A stretch of 64,000 nt of DNA from Psychrobacter sp. ANT_WB68. Its GTDB lineage: Bacteria > Pseudomonadota > Gammaproteobacteria > Pseudomonadales > Moraxellaceae. This document shows, in pieces, positions 34,586 through 44,729 of the stretch. The stretch covers positions 1-64,000 of the forward strand of contig NZ_VOAZ01000004.1 of the NCBI RefSeq assembly GCF_008369115.1, written 5' to 3'. The translations under genes were made by a program, and so were the position numbers. Position 1 is the stretch's first letter, and every line of letters starts with the position of its first letter. Under the pieces are notes generated by a model. The model saw only the letters and a program-made list of their open reading frames with translations, was not told where the DNA came from and did not search any database.

Positions 34586-35968
34586 CTATTTTGACTTTTT
34601 AGTCGGACGCTGGAAGTCATCTTTCTGGGTTTGTCGCGCTCGTCCAAAAGCCAAGGCACGGGCATCAACGTCTTTAGTGATCACTGAACCTGCGGCAACA
34701 GTAGCGGTATCACCAATCGTTACGGGAGCAACCAAACTGACGTTAGAGCCAATAAATGCATTGTCTTCGATAATGGTTTGTGATTTGTTTACACCATCAT
34801 AATTACAGGTAATGACACCCGCGCCGATATTAACGTCGGTTCCGACCGTTGCATCGCCGACGTAGCTTAAGTGATTAACCTTGCTGCCATGACCAATAGT
34901 CGATTTTTTAATCTCGACAAAATTACCGACCTTACTGTTGTCAGACAATATCGTTTCAGGACGCAAATGGGCGAAAGGACCAACGTCAACGCCTGCACCA
35001 ATCTCAGCGCGATCAATCACGCAATAAGGTTTGATATGGCAAGCATTACCAATGTGGGCATTTTTAATCACACAGCCCGCTTCGATATAGACGTTATCAC
35101 CTAAGACGCAATCGCCCTCAAATACCACGCCAACATCAACAAACACATCTTGACCGGCAGTTAAGGTACCACGAATATCAACGCGACTCGGGTCTGCAAA
35201 CTGGACACCGGCTTCTTGCAGGTCTGCAACCAGTTTGCCCTGCCAAGTGCGCTCTAAGTTGGCAAGCTGTTGGCGGTTATTGACGCCTTCAATCTCAAAG
35301 GTATGTTCAGGCTCAATGGCGACAATATTAATGCCGTCAGCAACTGCCATTTTAACAATATCAGTTAGGTAGTATTCTTGCTGCGCGTTGTCATTAGACA
35401 GCTTAGGTAGGTATTTGTGCAATAACGCATTATCGACGCAGTAGATACCGCTATTAATCTCTTGGATTTTCTGCTCATCAGCACTGGCGTCTTTTTGCTC
35501 AACGATGGCTTCGATATTGCCCTCTTTATCACGTTTGATACGACCGAGACCAAAGGGGTTTTCAACCGTTAGAGTCAACATCGACATGCCGTCGGTATTG
35601 GCCGTTTGTAGCGTCGCTAGCGTCTGGCAACTGACCAATGGCACATCACCATACAGAATCAGACTTTGTCCTTCTTTTGGTAAATCAGACAGGGTAACTT
35701 TTACCGCATGTCCTGTCCCCAATTGCTCAGTTTGGGCAACCCAAGTAATAGGCAGATGCGCATATTGCTCATTAATATTTGCTTGGACTTGCTCGCCGCC
35801 AAAACCATGCACAATGATGGTGTCATCAACCGTTAATTGATGACAGGTGTCAAGCACATGACCCAATAACGACTTGCCAGCCAGTGTCTGCAGCACTTTT
35901 GGCTTAGCCGACTGCATACGCGTGCCTTTGCCCGCAGCGAGGATGATTACCGAAAGAGGAGAAGTCAT
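34586..35968 (-). CDS. glmU: Bifunctional UDP-GlcNAc pyrophosphorylase / GlcN-1-P acetyltransferase
   Basis: Last two steps to UDP-GlcNAc. 460 residues. The N-terminal uridyltransferase domain carries LAAGKGTRMQSAKPKVL and LYGDVPLV. The C-terminal half is a left-handed beta-helix made of hexapeptide repeats (GDNVYIEAGCVIKN, GNFVEIKKSTIG, GDATVGTDVNIGAG). The repeat GSNVSLVAPVTIG is near the end, and the tail is basic. Together with glmS it supplies precursors for the wall genes at 53-62 kb. Confidence 0.97.
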   Translation of the reverse strand: MTSPLSVIILAAGKGTRMQSAKPKVLQTLAGKSLLGHVLDTCHQLTVDDTIIVHGFGGEQVQANINEQYAHLPITWVAQTEQLGTGHAVKVTLSDLPKEGQSLILYGDVPLVSCQTLATLQTANTDGMSMLTLTVENPFGLGRIKRDKEGNIEAIVEQKDASADEQKIQEINSGIYCVDNALLHKYLPKLSNDNAQQEYYLTDIVKMAVADGINIVAIEPEHTFEIEGVNNRQQLANLERTWQGKLVADLQEAGVQFADPSRVDIRGTLTAGQDVFVDVGVVFEGDCVLGDNVYIEAGCVIKNAHIGNACHIKPYCVIDRAEIGAGVDVGPFAHLRPETILSDNSKVGNFVEIKKSTIGHGSKVNHLSYVGDATVGTDVNIGAGVITCNYDGVNKSQTIIEDNAFIGSNVSLVAPVTIGDTATVAAGSVITKDVDARALAFGRARQTQKDDFQRPTKKSK

Positions 35969-36002
35969 AATAGCCTACAAATGTAACAAAATATAAGCTT
36001 AA

Positions 36003-36008
36003 ATTATA
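36003..36008 (-). promoter_or_regulatory. Candidate -10 box for glmU
   Basis: A minus-strand TATAAT, with TTGGTT 16 bases upstream, 35 bases before the glmU start. A plausible but unproven sigma-70 promoter. Confidence 0.35.
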
Positions 36009-36175
36009 ACGCAAATCGTCATTTAACCAAAATGTTATGTCGTGACATCTTTGTAACCTTCATTGCTTGTGACTTGCTGATGAATAGGCCATCGTCACCA
36101 ATGCATAACTACAAAAAGCAGGTAGATTAAAAAAACAATGGATTATAAAAGAGGAAGGCGTGGCTAATTCGCCAG

Positions 36176-36754
36176 TTAAAGGATAGTGGTATAAATAGCG
36201 ACCCAAACGGCTGCTGCCATAATACCTGCGATAATGTCATCCAGCATAATACCTAGACCGCCAGCGACTTTTTTGTCCGCCCAACTAATCGGTGGCGGTT
36301 TAATAATGTCAAAAAAGCGAAAGAGTATAAAAGCGATAATCAGAGCAGCGATAGAAAAAGGTTGCGAGATATTGTGCCAAAAATTACCATTAGCAACGCC
36401 CATATAAGACAACGGCAATAAGGTAATCCACATGCCTGCCCATTCATCCCAAACAATGTGCGGGTTATCATGACCGCCCATCAGCTCTGAGGTACGACCG
36501 CATATCGAATTACCAAGCAAACAAGCTAAAATGGTAATAGTCAAAAACGGCACGAAACCTAAACTTAATAATGGTATTGCAACGATTAAACTTCCAACCG
36601 TGCCCCAAGTGCCGGGTGCACGGCGGGGCAGACCACTTCCTAGACCAATACCAAGCCAATAAACCAAACGATCAGGCAGACTCGCATTGTTGGGTAAAGG
36701 TGGGCAGTCATTGGCTTTACGGATATCAGGTTTAGATAGGTTGTGATCAATCAT
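36176..36754 (-). CDS. pgpA: Phosphatidylglycerophosphatase A
   Basis: 192 residues, membrane protein that removes phosphate from phosphatidylglycerophosphate to give phosphatidylglycerol. Recognised by RRAPGTWGTVGSL, VWDEWAGMW and the RFFDIIKPPPI-GGLGIMLDDIIAG region, with about four hydrophobic helices. It starts 3 bases after the thiL stop, so translation is coupled in the run ribH-nusB-thiL-pgpA. The order nusB-thiL-pgpA is conserved in many gammaproteobacteria, which supports the call. Confidence 0.94.
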   Translation of the reverse strand: MIDHNLSKPDIRKANDCPPLPNNASLPDRLVYWLGIGLGSGLPRRAPGTWGTVGSLIVAIPLLSLGFVPFLTITILACLLGNSICGRTSELMGGHDNPHIVWDEWAGMWITLLPLSYMGVANGNFWHNISQPFSIAALIIAFILFRFFDIIKPPPISWADKKVAGGLGIMLDDIIAGIMAAAVWVAIYTTIL

Positions 36755-36757
36755 GGC

Positions 36758-37786
36758 TTAACCTGCAAAATGTTGGTAACCCGTCAGATTGGGCCAAGTA
36801 GGAAAGGGGGCGGGATGAGTGGGTGTAACTGGCTGTCCTTGATAAAAAATATCAGGACGTAAATTCGTAGCAGCATCAGTCCTGTTTGCCACGGCTATCA
36901 CTTCGCCGATACAGGTGACAGGTATGTTGGCGCTATTATTAATAGGTGGCTCGATATGGGAAGGCAAGGTAAAAGCCAGCTCATAGTCGTCACCGCCAGC
37001 CAGCTGATACAATAAGCGCTCAGTTAACTCAGCGTTTGCCAATGCTTTGCTGGTAGGTAGCTGATCGAGATGAATACGCATGCCAACAGCGCTTTGTTCG
37101 CAGATATGTCCAAGGTCTTGATAAAGACCGTCAGAGATATCTATCATCGCAGTCGCACCAAGTTTGGCAAGTGCTGCACCTAATTGAATACGCGGCGTTG
37201 GCATATGTAGACGATGCGCAAGCTCAATACCGATGGTATTATCAGGGTGCTGTAATGCATAAGCGGCATCACCCAATGTACCTGAGACATAGACTTTATC
37301 ACCGACTTGCGCACCTGAGCGGTAAACAGCTGGTGTGTTGGCATCCAGTAATCCTTGCGCGCTGACACTCAGTATTAAGTTATCACTGCGCGTGGTATCA
37401 CCACCAATAAGCGTCACACCAAATAGCTGGCAGGCATGAAATAAACCTTTGGCAAATTCGGTCAGCCATGGCTCATTTGCCAAACGCTCAGGTAAGGCTA
37501 ATGCCAATAAAATACTATGCGGGGTCGCGCCCATTGCGGAAATATCTGAGACATTCACCGCCACCGCTTTATAACCGATGGTAAATGCCAGCTTATTTAC
37601 TTGTTCCCAATCGGCGCTAAAGTGTCGACCTTGAACGAGGGTATCAATGCAGCTGACCAAACGCGCGCCTGCCGGCAAGCTTATCACCGCTGCATCATCA
37701 CCAATGCCTTTTTCGACATCGTTGGACAATGATTGCGCGGCTTGCATTTGGGAAAATATGCGCTCGATCAGCTCAAATTCGTTCAT
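36758..37786 (-). CDS. thiL: Thiamine-monophosphate kinase
   Basis: Phosphorylates thiamine monophosphate to thiamine diphosphate. 342 residues. GIGDDAAVI lies at about residue 27, followed by the AIR-synthase-like fold with DISAMGATPHSILLALALP and GGDTTRSDNLILSV, and later ATAMIDISDGLYQDLGHI. A GGDDYELAFT motif closes the nucleotide site. It begins 2 bases after the nusB stop. Confidence 0.95.
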   Translation of the reverse strand: MNEFELIERIFSQMQAAQSLSNDVEKGIGDDAAVISLPAGARLVSCIDTLVQGRHFSADWEQVNKLAFTIGYKAVAVNVSDISAMGATPHSILLALALPERLANEPWLTEFAKGLFHACQLFGVTLIGGDTTRSDNLILSVSAQGLLDANTPAVYRSGAQVGDKVYVSGTLGDAAYALQHPDNTIGIELAHRLHMPTPRIQLGAALAKLGATAMIDISDGLYQDLGHICEQSAVGMRIHLDQLPTSKALANAELTERLLYQLAGGDDYELAFTLPSHIEPPINNSANIPVTCIGEVIAVANRTDAATNLRPDIFYQGQPVTPTHPAPFPTWPNLTGYQHFAG

Positions 37787-37788
37787 GA

Positions 37789-38898
37789 TTAGTCTTTGCT
37801 TTTTGTATCAGTAACATCTGACGCAGTGTCGTCTGATGTAGTATTGTCTAACTCAGTATTATCTAACAAGCTGATATCTGAGGTAGCTTCATCTGAGTCG
37901 GCGTTGACGATATTAGAGTCGTGTAGTCCAGCATCTGCTGCGCTATTATTCTCAGCATTGTCCTCATTAGCATCTACATTGCCGCCTTCGCTAATAGCAT
38001 TGTTATCAGCACTACTTTTTTCGACAGGTTTTTCATCAACGATAGTGTCGGCAACAACCACATCTTTTGCCGCTTCATTTTGCTTACTTATCTTATAATC
38101 AATGATATTTGCTAATGCTTTACTGGCGCTATTGCGTTTAACACTGGCATTATTGGCACTGATACGTGGCTTGTTTGACGCCGTTGCTTCTTCTACAACG
38201 GTATTCGTATCGATGTTGATACTGCTGTTTGCACTGTCATCAGTTTTGACTGCAGGCTTAGCCGCCGCTTTTTGTGAGGTACGCAGATTAGCTTTGCTAT
38301 CCGACTCTACTTCAAGCGCACGCAGCTCAACTGCCATTCTATCCAGTACCGCATTAATCAATTTATGCGCATCCGTGGCACCAAAATGATTGTTCAGCTT
38401 CATTGCCTCATCAAGCACGACTTTATACGGAATCTCTAAGCGGTTTTGTAGCTCATAAGTACCAATTAAAAGGATGGCGTGCTCTACGGTATCAAGCTTA
38501 TTGATTTCACGATCTAGGTACTGGCTAATTAACGCATCTAGGGCGTCAATCTGTTCTGGGATATCGCGCATCATTTCATGATAATAGCCGATATGTACGG
38601 TATGCATGGCATTGGTCGCACGTGTACGGGCAGCGATATCATGTGGGGCATTGGCCTTCCAGCCAAGTTTGCCATCGATATCAAAACGACGGTCAGTGAC
38701 CAGCCATTCATATAGACCTTGCATGGCGAAGCGACGAGCCTTACGGACAGCGGTGTGGCTGGTCTTATAAGTGGTTTCACTCATATCGAAGGTTTGATCG
38801 CCCGCACTACTGCTTGCGATACGCGTCGCTTCAGCTTGCCCATCAGTGAGTTGTGCGGCTTGCGCAGCGCTAATAGCGCGCTTGAGTTGGTCAGTCAT
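37789..38898 (-). CDS. nusB: Transcription antitermination factor NusB with long acidic C-terminal extension
   Basis: Residues about 45-195 are the NusB all-helical domain ([60 protein letters not shown]), which binds boxA RNA with S10 in antitermination of rRNA operons. NusB is normally about 140-160 residues, but this ORF has 369. The first 45 residues are polar. Residues about 196-369 are disordered-looking and rich in Asp, Asn, Ser, Ala and Thr, with strings such as [16 protein letters not shown]. The extension is a single open frame to thiL, so it is probably real, although a frameshift fusion is not excluded. Confidence 0.9.
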   Translation of the reverse strand: MTDQLKRAISAAQAAQLTDGQAEATRIASSSAGDQTFDMSETTYKTSHTAVRKARRFAMQGLYEWLVTDRRFDIDGKLGWKANAPHDIAARTRATNAMHTVHIGYYHEMMRDIPEQIDALDALISQYLDREINKLDTVEHAILLIGTYELQNRLEIPYKVVLDEAMKLNNHFGATDAHKLINAVLDRMAVELRALEVESDSKANLRTSQKAAAKPAVKTDDSANSSINIDTNTVVEEATASNKPRISANNASVKRNSASKALANIIDYKISKQNEAAKDVVVADTIVDEKPVEKSSADNNAISEGGNVDANEDNAENNSAADAGLHDSNIVNADSDEATSDISLLDNTELDNTTSDDTASDVTDTKSKD

Positions 38899-39109
38899 AA
38901 GGGGTTTGTACCTAGGTTTTAAGATAATAAGTTTAAAAATAAGATGTTAAATAGTAGTCGGCTGGCAAATGTTGCCAGTCAGTTTTGGAGATGGTTGTTC
39001 GATACTAATGTTAAATACTAATATCAAGTACGGAGGGCTATCGTTATAACCATAGCCCCGTTTCAAACAATAAAAATAATACTCACCTGTGCATTAGTAA
39101 TGAGTGCAA

Positions 39110-39631
39110 TTAAGCGTCATCACTAGCATCATCGATATCTAACTGTGATAGTACCGCAAGCATTTCTAGTACAACCATAGCCGCTTCTGAGCCTTTGTTA
39201 CCGGCTTTGGTACCAGCACGTTCAATCGCTTGCTCGATGCTGTCAGTGGTCAATACGCCATTCGCTACTGGAATATTATAATCCATGGCCACACTGCTTA
39301 AGCCTTTTGCTGATTCGCTGGCGACAAAGTCAAAATGCGGCGTGCTACCACGGATAATCGCGCCTAAGGCAACAATAGCGTCAAAGCGGTCAGATTCAGC
39401 AGCGCGTTGGGCAACCAATGGCAACTCAAACGCACCGGGTACACGAATCACGGTGATGTTGCTACCTAAGACGCCATGACGCAGCAGCGCATCAATCGCA
39501 CCATCAACCAATGACTCAACGACAAAACCGTTAAAACGACCGACGACGATACCGATACGCACGTCTTCATTTTGATGTAAATTACCATCGATATGGGTCA
39601 CGTCATTACGCTGCTGTTGTAAATTTGACAT
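39110..39631 (-). CDS. ribH: 6,7-dimethyl-8-ribityllumazine synthase
   Basis: Penultimate riboflavin step, joining the dihydroxybutanone phosphate and ribitylaminopyrimidine. 173 residues. [57 protein letters not shown], and the C-terminal [13 protein letters not shown] are the family blocks. Catalytic His is in GSTPHFDF. It leads the nusB-thiL-pgpA run, with 211 bases before nusB, so a second promoter for nusB is possible in that gap. Confidence 0.96.
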   Translation of the reverse strand: MSNLQQQRNDVTHIDGNLHQNEDVRIGIVVGRFNGFVVESLVDGAIDALLRHGVLGSNITVIRVPGAFELPLVAQRAAESDRFDAIVALGAIIRGSTPHFDFVASESAKGLSSVAMDYNIPVANGVLTTDSIEQAIERAGTKAGNKGSEAAMVVLEMLAVLSQLDIDDASDDA

Positions 39632-39836
39632 AAAAAATCCTTTGCCGAATAGGCTATTAATAGAAGTATAAGAATCTAAGTATTAGGAATCTAAATATAT
39701 TGCTAGGTTCAAATAGCTTATTTAACTGGCTAGTTATCAGATAAATAAGCAGTTAAATGAACGAAAACCAAATGATAATAAGTAGTTAGCGCTATGATAA
39801 CATTTTTTGCGGCTATATTTGTATTTTACCAACGTC

Positions 39837-40619
39837 TTACAAACGCATTTGTATGCCTTGCGCTGCCATATATTCTTTGGCTTCCTGAATAGTATACTCA
39901 CCAAAGTGAAAAATACTGGCAGCAAGAACGGCATCGACGCCGCCTTCTAATACCCCTTCGGCTAAATGTTGTAAATTACCGACGCCACCTGAAGCGATCA
40001 CAGGTACATTCACACGACTGGTAATTTGCTTCATGAGTGCCAAATCATAGCCTTTTTTGGTACCATCACCATCCATCGAGGTCACCAATAACTCACCAGC
40101 ACCAAGCTCAGCCATTTTGCTTGCCCAAGCGAGCGCATCAATACCCGTTGGCTTACGACCACCGTGAGTAAATATTTCCCAACGCGGCATGATGATGCCA
40201 TCAACCTCAATATTAGCGACGCGCTTGGCATCGATAGCAACCACAATACATTGATTACCAAATTTTTGCGCCGCTTCACCAACGAACTCAGGAGTAAATA
40301 CCGCTGCTGAGTTAATCGCCACTTTATCGGCGCCCGCATTGAGCAAATTACGAATATCGGCAATCTTACGCACACCGCCGCCGACGGTTAACGGCACAAA
40401 TACCGTTTCTGCCATGCGCTCAACCGTATGATACGTCGTATCACGCTCGTCATTGGTTGCCGTAATGTCCAAAAAAGTAATCTCATCAGCGCCCTGTTCA
40501 TTGTAGCGTTTTGCTACTTCGACAGGATCGCCTGCGTCTTTAATATCGACAAATTGTACGCCTTTGACCACACGGCCATTATCAACGTCCAAACAAGGAA
40601 TGATACGCTTTGCTAACAT
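39837..40619 (-). CDS. hisF: Imidazole glycerol phosphate synthase cyclase subunit
   Basis: Cyclase half of the HisFH enzyme in histidine synthesis. 260 residues in a (beta/alpha)8 barrel. The catalytic Asp11 lies in [13 protein letters not shown]. The second, near residue 130, is in VVAIDAKR. Phosphate-binding Gly motifs VGGGVR and ASGGVGNLQ mark both half-barrels. HisH and the other his genes are not nearby. Confidence 0.97.
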   Translation of the reverse strand: MLAKRIIPCLDVDNGRVVKGVQFVDIKDAGDPVEVAKRYNEQGADEITFLDITATNDERDTTYHTVERMAETVFVPLTVGGGVRKIADIRNLLNAGADKVAINSAAVFTPEFVGEAAQKFGNQCIVVAIDAKRVANIEVDGIIMPRWEIFTHGGRKPTGIDALAWASKMAELGAGELLVTSMDGDGTKKGYDLALMKQITSRVNVPVIASGGVGNLQHLAEGVLEGGVDAVLAASIFHFGEYTIQEAKEYMAAQGIQMRL

Positions 40620-40807
40620 AGGGACTTTCGCCTTATAATCAATTCATTCTATAAGCGCTAGTCTAGCAAAATCATCGCCATCTCAGGCAGGTTTTCGCAA
40701 GATTAATGTGCTTTTAAGCAAAGTTTATCTATAAGCGGTGCAATCATTGCCATCACCGTCGATATTTATCCTATCTACCTTTTTTTAATTGCCATAAGTG
40801 AGATGTC

Positions 40808-42010
40808 ATGTCCGTCTATACCCAGTTAACCGATGACCAGTTTGCCGCTTTTTGCCAACGTTTTGGCGTGTCATTTGCACGTGCCATTCCGATTACCCAA
40901 GGTATCAAAAACTCTAACTGGTTTATTCAGACGACTGACGATGTGGATGGCGCACACTCTTATGTATTTACGCTATTTGAAGAGCGTCCACCAGAAGACA
41001 TCGAAAAAATGGCGGTTATTTTAAATCAATTAGACGGTAAGTTACCGGTTGCCGCGCCATTAGCCATTATCGATTCTGTTGCTTCGAAAAGCGACGCTAA
41101 TAATAATGATGTTAACGACAATGCAAAGCGCTATGTTATCCATTATGACAATAAAGCGATTACGTTAGTGCCTTGCTTGGCAGGCGCGCATCCACAGCAA
41201 ATCACGCAGGCCATGTGCCACGAAATTGGCGCCGCTTTAGCGATGCTGCATGAAACGTTGCAAGCGCTGCAACCAAGTGAGCAATATGGCGTCCCTTTAT
41301 ACCCATGGAGCGATGTGCGCGATCGTGAAAGGCTGTTTATGCCTGGTGATGAGGCCAAGCTGATGAGCGATATTTGGCAGTCTTATGAAGATTTGCCGCT
41401 TGCTACTTTGCCAAAAGGCTTATGTCATTTAGATATGTTTGCCGACAATACGCTATGGAATCTACAAAAAGGGGAAGAGCGCTTAACGGGGCTGTTGGAC
41501 TTTACTGAAGTCAGCGTCGAGCATTATGTGATGGATATTGCCATTACTATTAATGACTTTTGTACCACGTGGGGCGATGCAGAGCACGGTGAAAGTGTTC
41601 GTTTTGACCGCAGTAAAATGGCGGCCTTTTTACAAGGCTATGAGTCGAAACGCCCACTTGGCGACGATGAAAAATGTGCCTTACCGGTAATGTTGGCAAA
41701 AGCGGCGGTTATCTTTTGGCTGCTACGTTTAAACGTTATTCATTATAACCGTACCGAAGGACGTACCGGCGACAATATCATGGTTAAAAATCCTGACCTC
41801 ATGAAGCGTTTAGCTGCTTATCATTGGTCGCATGTCGAAAAAGCACAAAATACGGTGTTTGTATTGTTAGATAATCAATCAGCAGCTCAAAAAGATACTC
41901 AGATAATCGGTATTTTTAGCAATATCACCCAAGCTGAGCAAGCACGTGATAAGTTAAGTAAGAGTCGTTATTTAGCCATTAAAAAATATACGCTCGATCA
42001 ATTAGCATAA
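40808..42010 (+). CDS. thrB: Homoserine kinase of the phosphotransferase type, with C-terminal extra domain
   Basis: Phosphorylates homoserine on the threonine pathway. This is the aminoglycoside-phosphotransferase-fold type used by Pseudomonas and relatives, not the GHMP type of E. coli. Motifs: GIKNSNWFI at the N-terminus and catalytic loop HLDMFADN (His207, Asp209, Asn214), then a metal-binding Asp near LLDFTEVSVEHYVMDIA. After the kinase, about residues 345-400 form a separate short domain (FVLLDNQS, IIGIFSNITQAEQARDKL, IKKYTLDQL) not part of the usual 316-residue enzyme. It is followed by a DUF2007 gene and an amidotransferase gene in the same direction. Confidence 0.9.
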   Translation: MSVYTQLTDDQFAAFCQRFGVSFARAIPITQGIKNSNWFIQTTDDVDGAHSYVFTLFEERPPEDIEKMAVILNQLDGKLPVAAPLAIIDSVASKSDANNNDVNDNAKRYVIHYDNKAITLVPCLAGAHPQQITQAMCHEIGAALAMLHETLQALQPSEQYGVPLYPWSDVRDRERLFMPGDEAKLMSDIWQSYEDLPLATLPKGLCHLDMFADNTLWNLQKGEERLTGLLDFTEVSVEHYVMDIAITINDFCTTWGDAEHGESVRFDRSKMAAFLQGYESKRPLGDDEKCALPVMLAKAAVIFWLLRLNVIHYNRTEGRTGDNIMVKNPDLMKRLAAYHWSHVEKAQNTVFVLLDNQSAAQKDTQIIGIFSNITQAEQARDKLSKSRYLAIKKYTLDQLA

Positions 42011-42059
42011 ATCGTTTTTGTTCGACCATTCTTCTATCAAAACCATAAAGGCGGATTCT

Positions 42060-42371
42060 ATGACCGATCAAGTTGATAACTGGCACAAACTGGCACGTTA
42101 CGATACTAATATCCAAGGCGAGCTGCATGCCAATCTGCTGCGTAATAATGGCATTACCGTTTCTTTACAACCGCTAAGTGCGATGCCCGGTATGAATTCA
42201 GGTATTGTGCTATGGGTACAAGATACCGATGTGGCACATGCCAAACGTATTTTGGATAGTATTGATACCGATGCAGACACGCCTTATGAGATATTTGATG
42301 AATCAACAGAAACTGTCTCAAGCAGCGATTTAAATCCTGAACCAGACGACAATAACGGCGGTAATCAATAA
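42060..42371 (+). CDS. DUF2007 domain protein
   Basis: 103 residues. The pattern WHKLARYDTNIQGELHANLLRNNGI, then VLWVQDTDVAHAKRIL, is the DUF2007 ferredoxin-like fold, a small putative signal-transducing domain. The C-terminal 30 residues are acidic and look disordered. ATG 42060 has AAGG 8 bases upstream. The longer frame from 42018 lacks support. It lies directly before the amidotransferase gene: its stop is adjacent to the next ATG. Function is unknown. Confidence 0.8.
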   Translation: MTDQVDNWHKLARYDTNIQGELHANLLRNNGITVSLQPLSAMPGMNSGIVLWVQDTDVAHAKRILDSIDTDADTPYEIFDESTETVSSSDLNPEPDDNNGGNQ

Positions 42372-43268
42372 ATGTGTCAACTTTTAGGTATGAACTGTAA
42401 TACCCCAACCGATATTGGTTTTAGCTTTGCAGGGTTTCGGCGTCGCGGCGGCATGACCGACAGCCATGAAGATGGCTTTGGTATAGCGTTCTTTGAGCGT
42501 AGCGAATGCGATTCGGGTAATGCTTCGACTGGCCTACGTCTGTTTCATGACAATAAACCAAGCCATTTATCGCCTGTTGCCGATTTGGTAAATAATTATC
42601 CCATTAAAGCGATGAACGTCATTGCTCATATTCGTAAAGCGACTCAAGGTCAGAATTGTTTGGCGAATACCCATCCTTTTGTCCGTGAAGTGTGGGGCGA
42701 ACAATGGGTATTTGCCCATAACGGGCAGATGAATAGCGAATTTATTAAACGCTGTCAGCGCCTGCAAGACAATGGTAATGCCTCACATTGTCAGCCAGTC
42801 GGTTCAACCGATTCTGAAATGGCGTTTTGCTACCTCGTTAATCGCCTGAAAAGCAGCTTCAAAACTCGCCCCGATGACCAAACACTGTTCAATTTTTTGA
42901 CTACTCAATGTCGTTATTTATCCGCTAATGGATTGTTTAATTGCTTAATATCAAATGGTCAATGGCAATTGGCTTATGCTGGTAGCTTACTGTTTTATCT
43001 CACGCGTAAAGCGCCGTTTGGTGAAGCGAAATTAGCAGATGATGATTTAGCCATTAACTTTAGCGATGTGACCACAGACACCGATAAAGTTACGATTCTA
43101 GTGACTGTGCCACTCACTGAAAATGAAAAATGGCAACAGTTAGCCGTCAATGAATGCTTGATATTCCAAGATGGCGATGTCATTTATAAAGACAGCCCAA
43201 GCCAGCGCAAGTTTTTGACCATTGAAGAAGGCATCGCGGTAGCAAGAGCTGTTGGAGCGAGTGTTTAG
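42372..43268 (+). CDS. Class II glutamine amidotransferase (YafJ-like)
   Basis: 298 residues, a stand-alone Ntn amidotransferase domain. MCQLLGMNCN gives the N-terminal nucleophile Cys2 after Met removal. GFRRRGGMTDSHEDGFGIAF, IAHIRKATQG and FAHNGQM are the glutaminase blocks. Homologues include YafJ. The acceptor substrate is not known. The gene starts immediately after the DUF2007 stop, so the two are coupled and may work together, but that is inferred from spacing only. Confidence 0.9.
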   Translation: MCQLLGMNCNTPTDIGFSFAGFRRRGGMTDSHEDGFGIAFFERSECDSGNASTGLRLFHDNKPSHLSPVADLVNNYPIKAMNVIAHIRKATQGQNCLANTHPFVREVWGEQWVFAHNGQMNSEFIKRCQRLQDNGNASHCQPVGSTDSEMAFCYLVNRLKSSFKTRPDDQTLFNFLTTQCRYLSANGLFNCLISNGQWQLAYAGSLLFYLTRKAPFGEAKLADDDLAINFSDVTTDTDKVTILVTVPLTENEKWQQLAVNECLIFQDGDVIYKDSPSQRKFLTIEEGIAVARAVGASV

Positions 43269-43302
43269 AGTTGGAAAATAGTTAATATTGGTTAAATATC
43301 AG

Positions 43303-43854
43303 TTAGATATAAGCACCACAACAGCGCTTAAACTTCTCACCCGAACCACAAATACACGGCTGTTTCTGTGTGACAGACATAGAAACGGTCGGATCTAAAA
43401 AGTACCAACTCGCATCATTATCAGCTTTGTTTTTTGTTTTTACAAAAGCAGATAATTCATGATGCGCCTGTAATCCTTCAGGCGTCTTGAAGTAAGCCTT
43501 AAATTCAACTTGCGCATGGCGTTTACCTAGCTTTGGCATATGCGTGACGATTTGGAGTCCCGCCCAATCTGTCTCTTTTGCCCAACTCTTAATAGCCTTT
43601 ATGTCTAGCAAGTTTTGCTGCGCCGGCAGTGTAGTTTTGACGATGTACTCTGGCTTGACCAAGACAAAGGCGCTATAGCGCGACCGCATAAGACGTTCAG
43701 CAGTGTCCGCTTTTATGCCGTCTAACTTATCAAAGTCTTTATCAAAAAGCCCGTTATGGTAAGGCTGGCAGCACTCCTTATAAAGTAGTGGTGAGCCTAT
43801 ATCATCTGATGACGGGTTAATCTGGCAAGGGCAGGTTTGTATGGAAATCGACAT
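43303..43854 (-). CDS. YchJ-family SEC-C motif protein (UPF0225)
   Basis: 183 residues. Cys-rich zinc-type motifs occur at both ends: YKECCQPYH near the N-terminus and the C-terminal CICGSGEKFKRCCG, the SEC-C pattern. The middle holds the SRYSAFV and DPT blocks of YchJ proteins. Family function is unknown. The N-terminal motif is split by a short insert (CPCQINPSSDDIGSPL). It is convergent with the amidotransferase gene. Confidence 0.88.
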   Translation of the reverse strand: MSISIQTCPCQINPSSDDIGSPLLYKECCQPYHNGLFDKDFDKLDGIKADTAERLMRSRYSAFVLVKPEYIVKTTLPAQQNLLDIKAIKSWAKETDWAGLQIVTHMPKLGKRHAQVEFKAYFKTPEGLQAHHELSAFVKTKNKADNDASWYFLDPTVSMSVTQKQPCICGSGEKFKRCCGAYI

Positions 43855-43898
43855 TATTTACTCAAGTTATTATTTGTTTTTTAGTAGCGTTACAAATT

Positions 43899-44615
43899 TT
43901 ATTGCAGCCAATTTTTGATCATTTCTGGCCACAGCCCGATTTTTAGCTGAGCCCAAGGCGCTGGGTCACTCAGCTGCTCCCAAAACCCATCAAACGGTGG
44001 CGCAAAATATACCAAGAGTACAAGGATGACGTACAGTAGCAGATACCACCATTTGTCTTTATGTTGATAGAACTTCATGGCGGTACCCGATGAGCGCTTC
44101 ATTTTCATGCCCATCAAGTTGACGCTATATAACTCATCCAATGCCAAATGCACCATCGCGCCGCCGAATAAAAACAAGCCGTAGAACCAGCTAACCGTTA
44201 ACGGTAAGTTTAAAATATCATAGCTTAAATAGGTCATTCCAAGCCCCAGTATCGCCATATAGGGTACAGAATGAATGACACCGCGATGGACGGTCATGTT
44301 GGTAAAAATAGAGAATACGACATAACGCATAAAGCCGTATCCTGCTAGCCATAACGCTATCAGTGCCAGCAAACTCAGCTCACTACGCCAATGCATCACG
44401 AGACCAAAGGCAAAAATAAATGAGGTAATGTTAAACCCAAGCTTAATCGGCGTTGAGTTATCAGAATCCAAATCAGGTAATAATCCCCCAATTGTACCAA
44501 GCGCCACGCACATTAAAAACCCGGAATCATCAATCAATCCCGCTTTGTAAACAGTCAAACTCATCGTACCACTGACCATGAATGCGACATTTAAGTGGGT
44601 GTTAAAATTAGCCAT
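43899..44615 (-). CDS. DUF457 inner-membrane metal-dependent hydrolase-like protein (YdjM-like)
   Basis: 238 residues with five or six hydrophobic segments. The polar motifs typical of the family are present: GGLLPDLDSDNSTP, a loop with HRGVIHSVP and LALDELYSVN. The Asp and His residues in these motifs could bind a metal, in the way proposed for YdjM-like proteins. The family is linked in some bacteria to DNA damage (LexA control), but I saw no clear LexA box here. Confidence 0.8.
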   Translation of the reverse strand: MANFNTHLNVAFMVSGTMSLTVYKAGLIDDSGFLMCVALGTIGGLLPDLDSDNSTPIKLGFNITSFIFAFGLVMHWRSELSLLALIALWLAGYGFMRYVVFSIFTNMTVHRGVIHSVPYMAILGLGMTYLSYDILNLPLTVSWFYGLFLFGGAMVHLALDELYSVNLMGMKMKRSSGTAMKFYQHKDKWWYLLLYVILVLLVYFAPPFDGFWEQLSDPAPWAQLKIGLWPEMIKNWLQ

Positions 44616-44729
44616 AAAAACTCATCAATAAATAGCGCGCGAAAACGTCATTTCGAGCGGCTCGTCTAGCTGTAAAAAAGCGCTCCATGATACCATAGAC
44701 ACGCCAGTCGTCTAATAGAGATAGTCAAT

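Noticed and set aside
39632-39836. FMN riboswitch linked to ribH
   Set aside because: The region upstream of ribH shows no conserved RFN core. The element usually precedes ribB and not ribH in this group.
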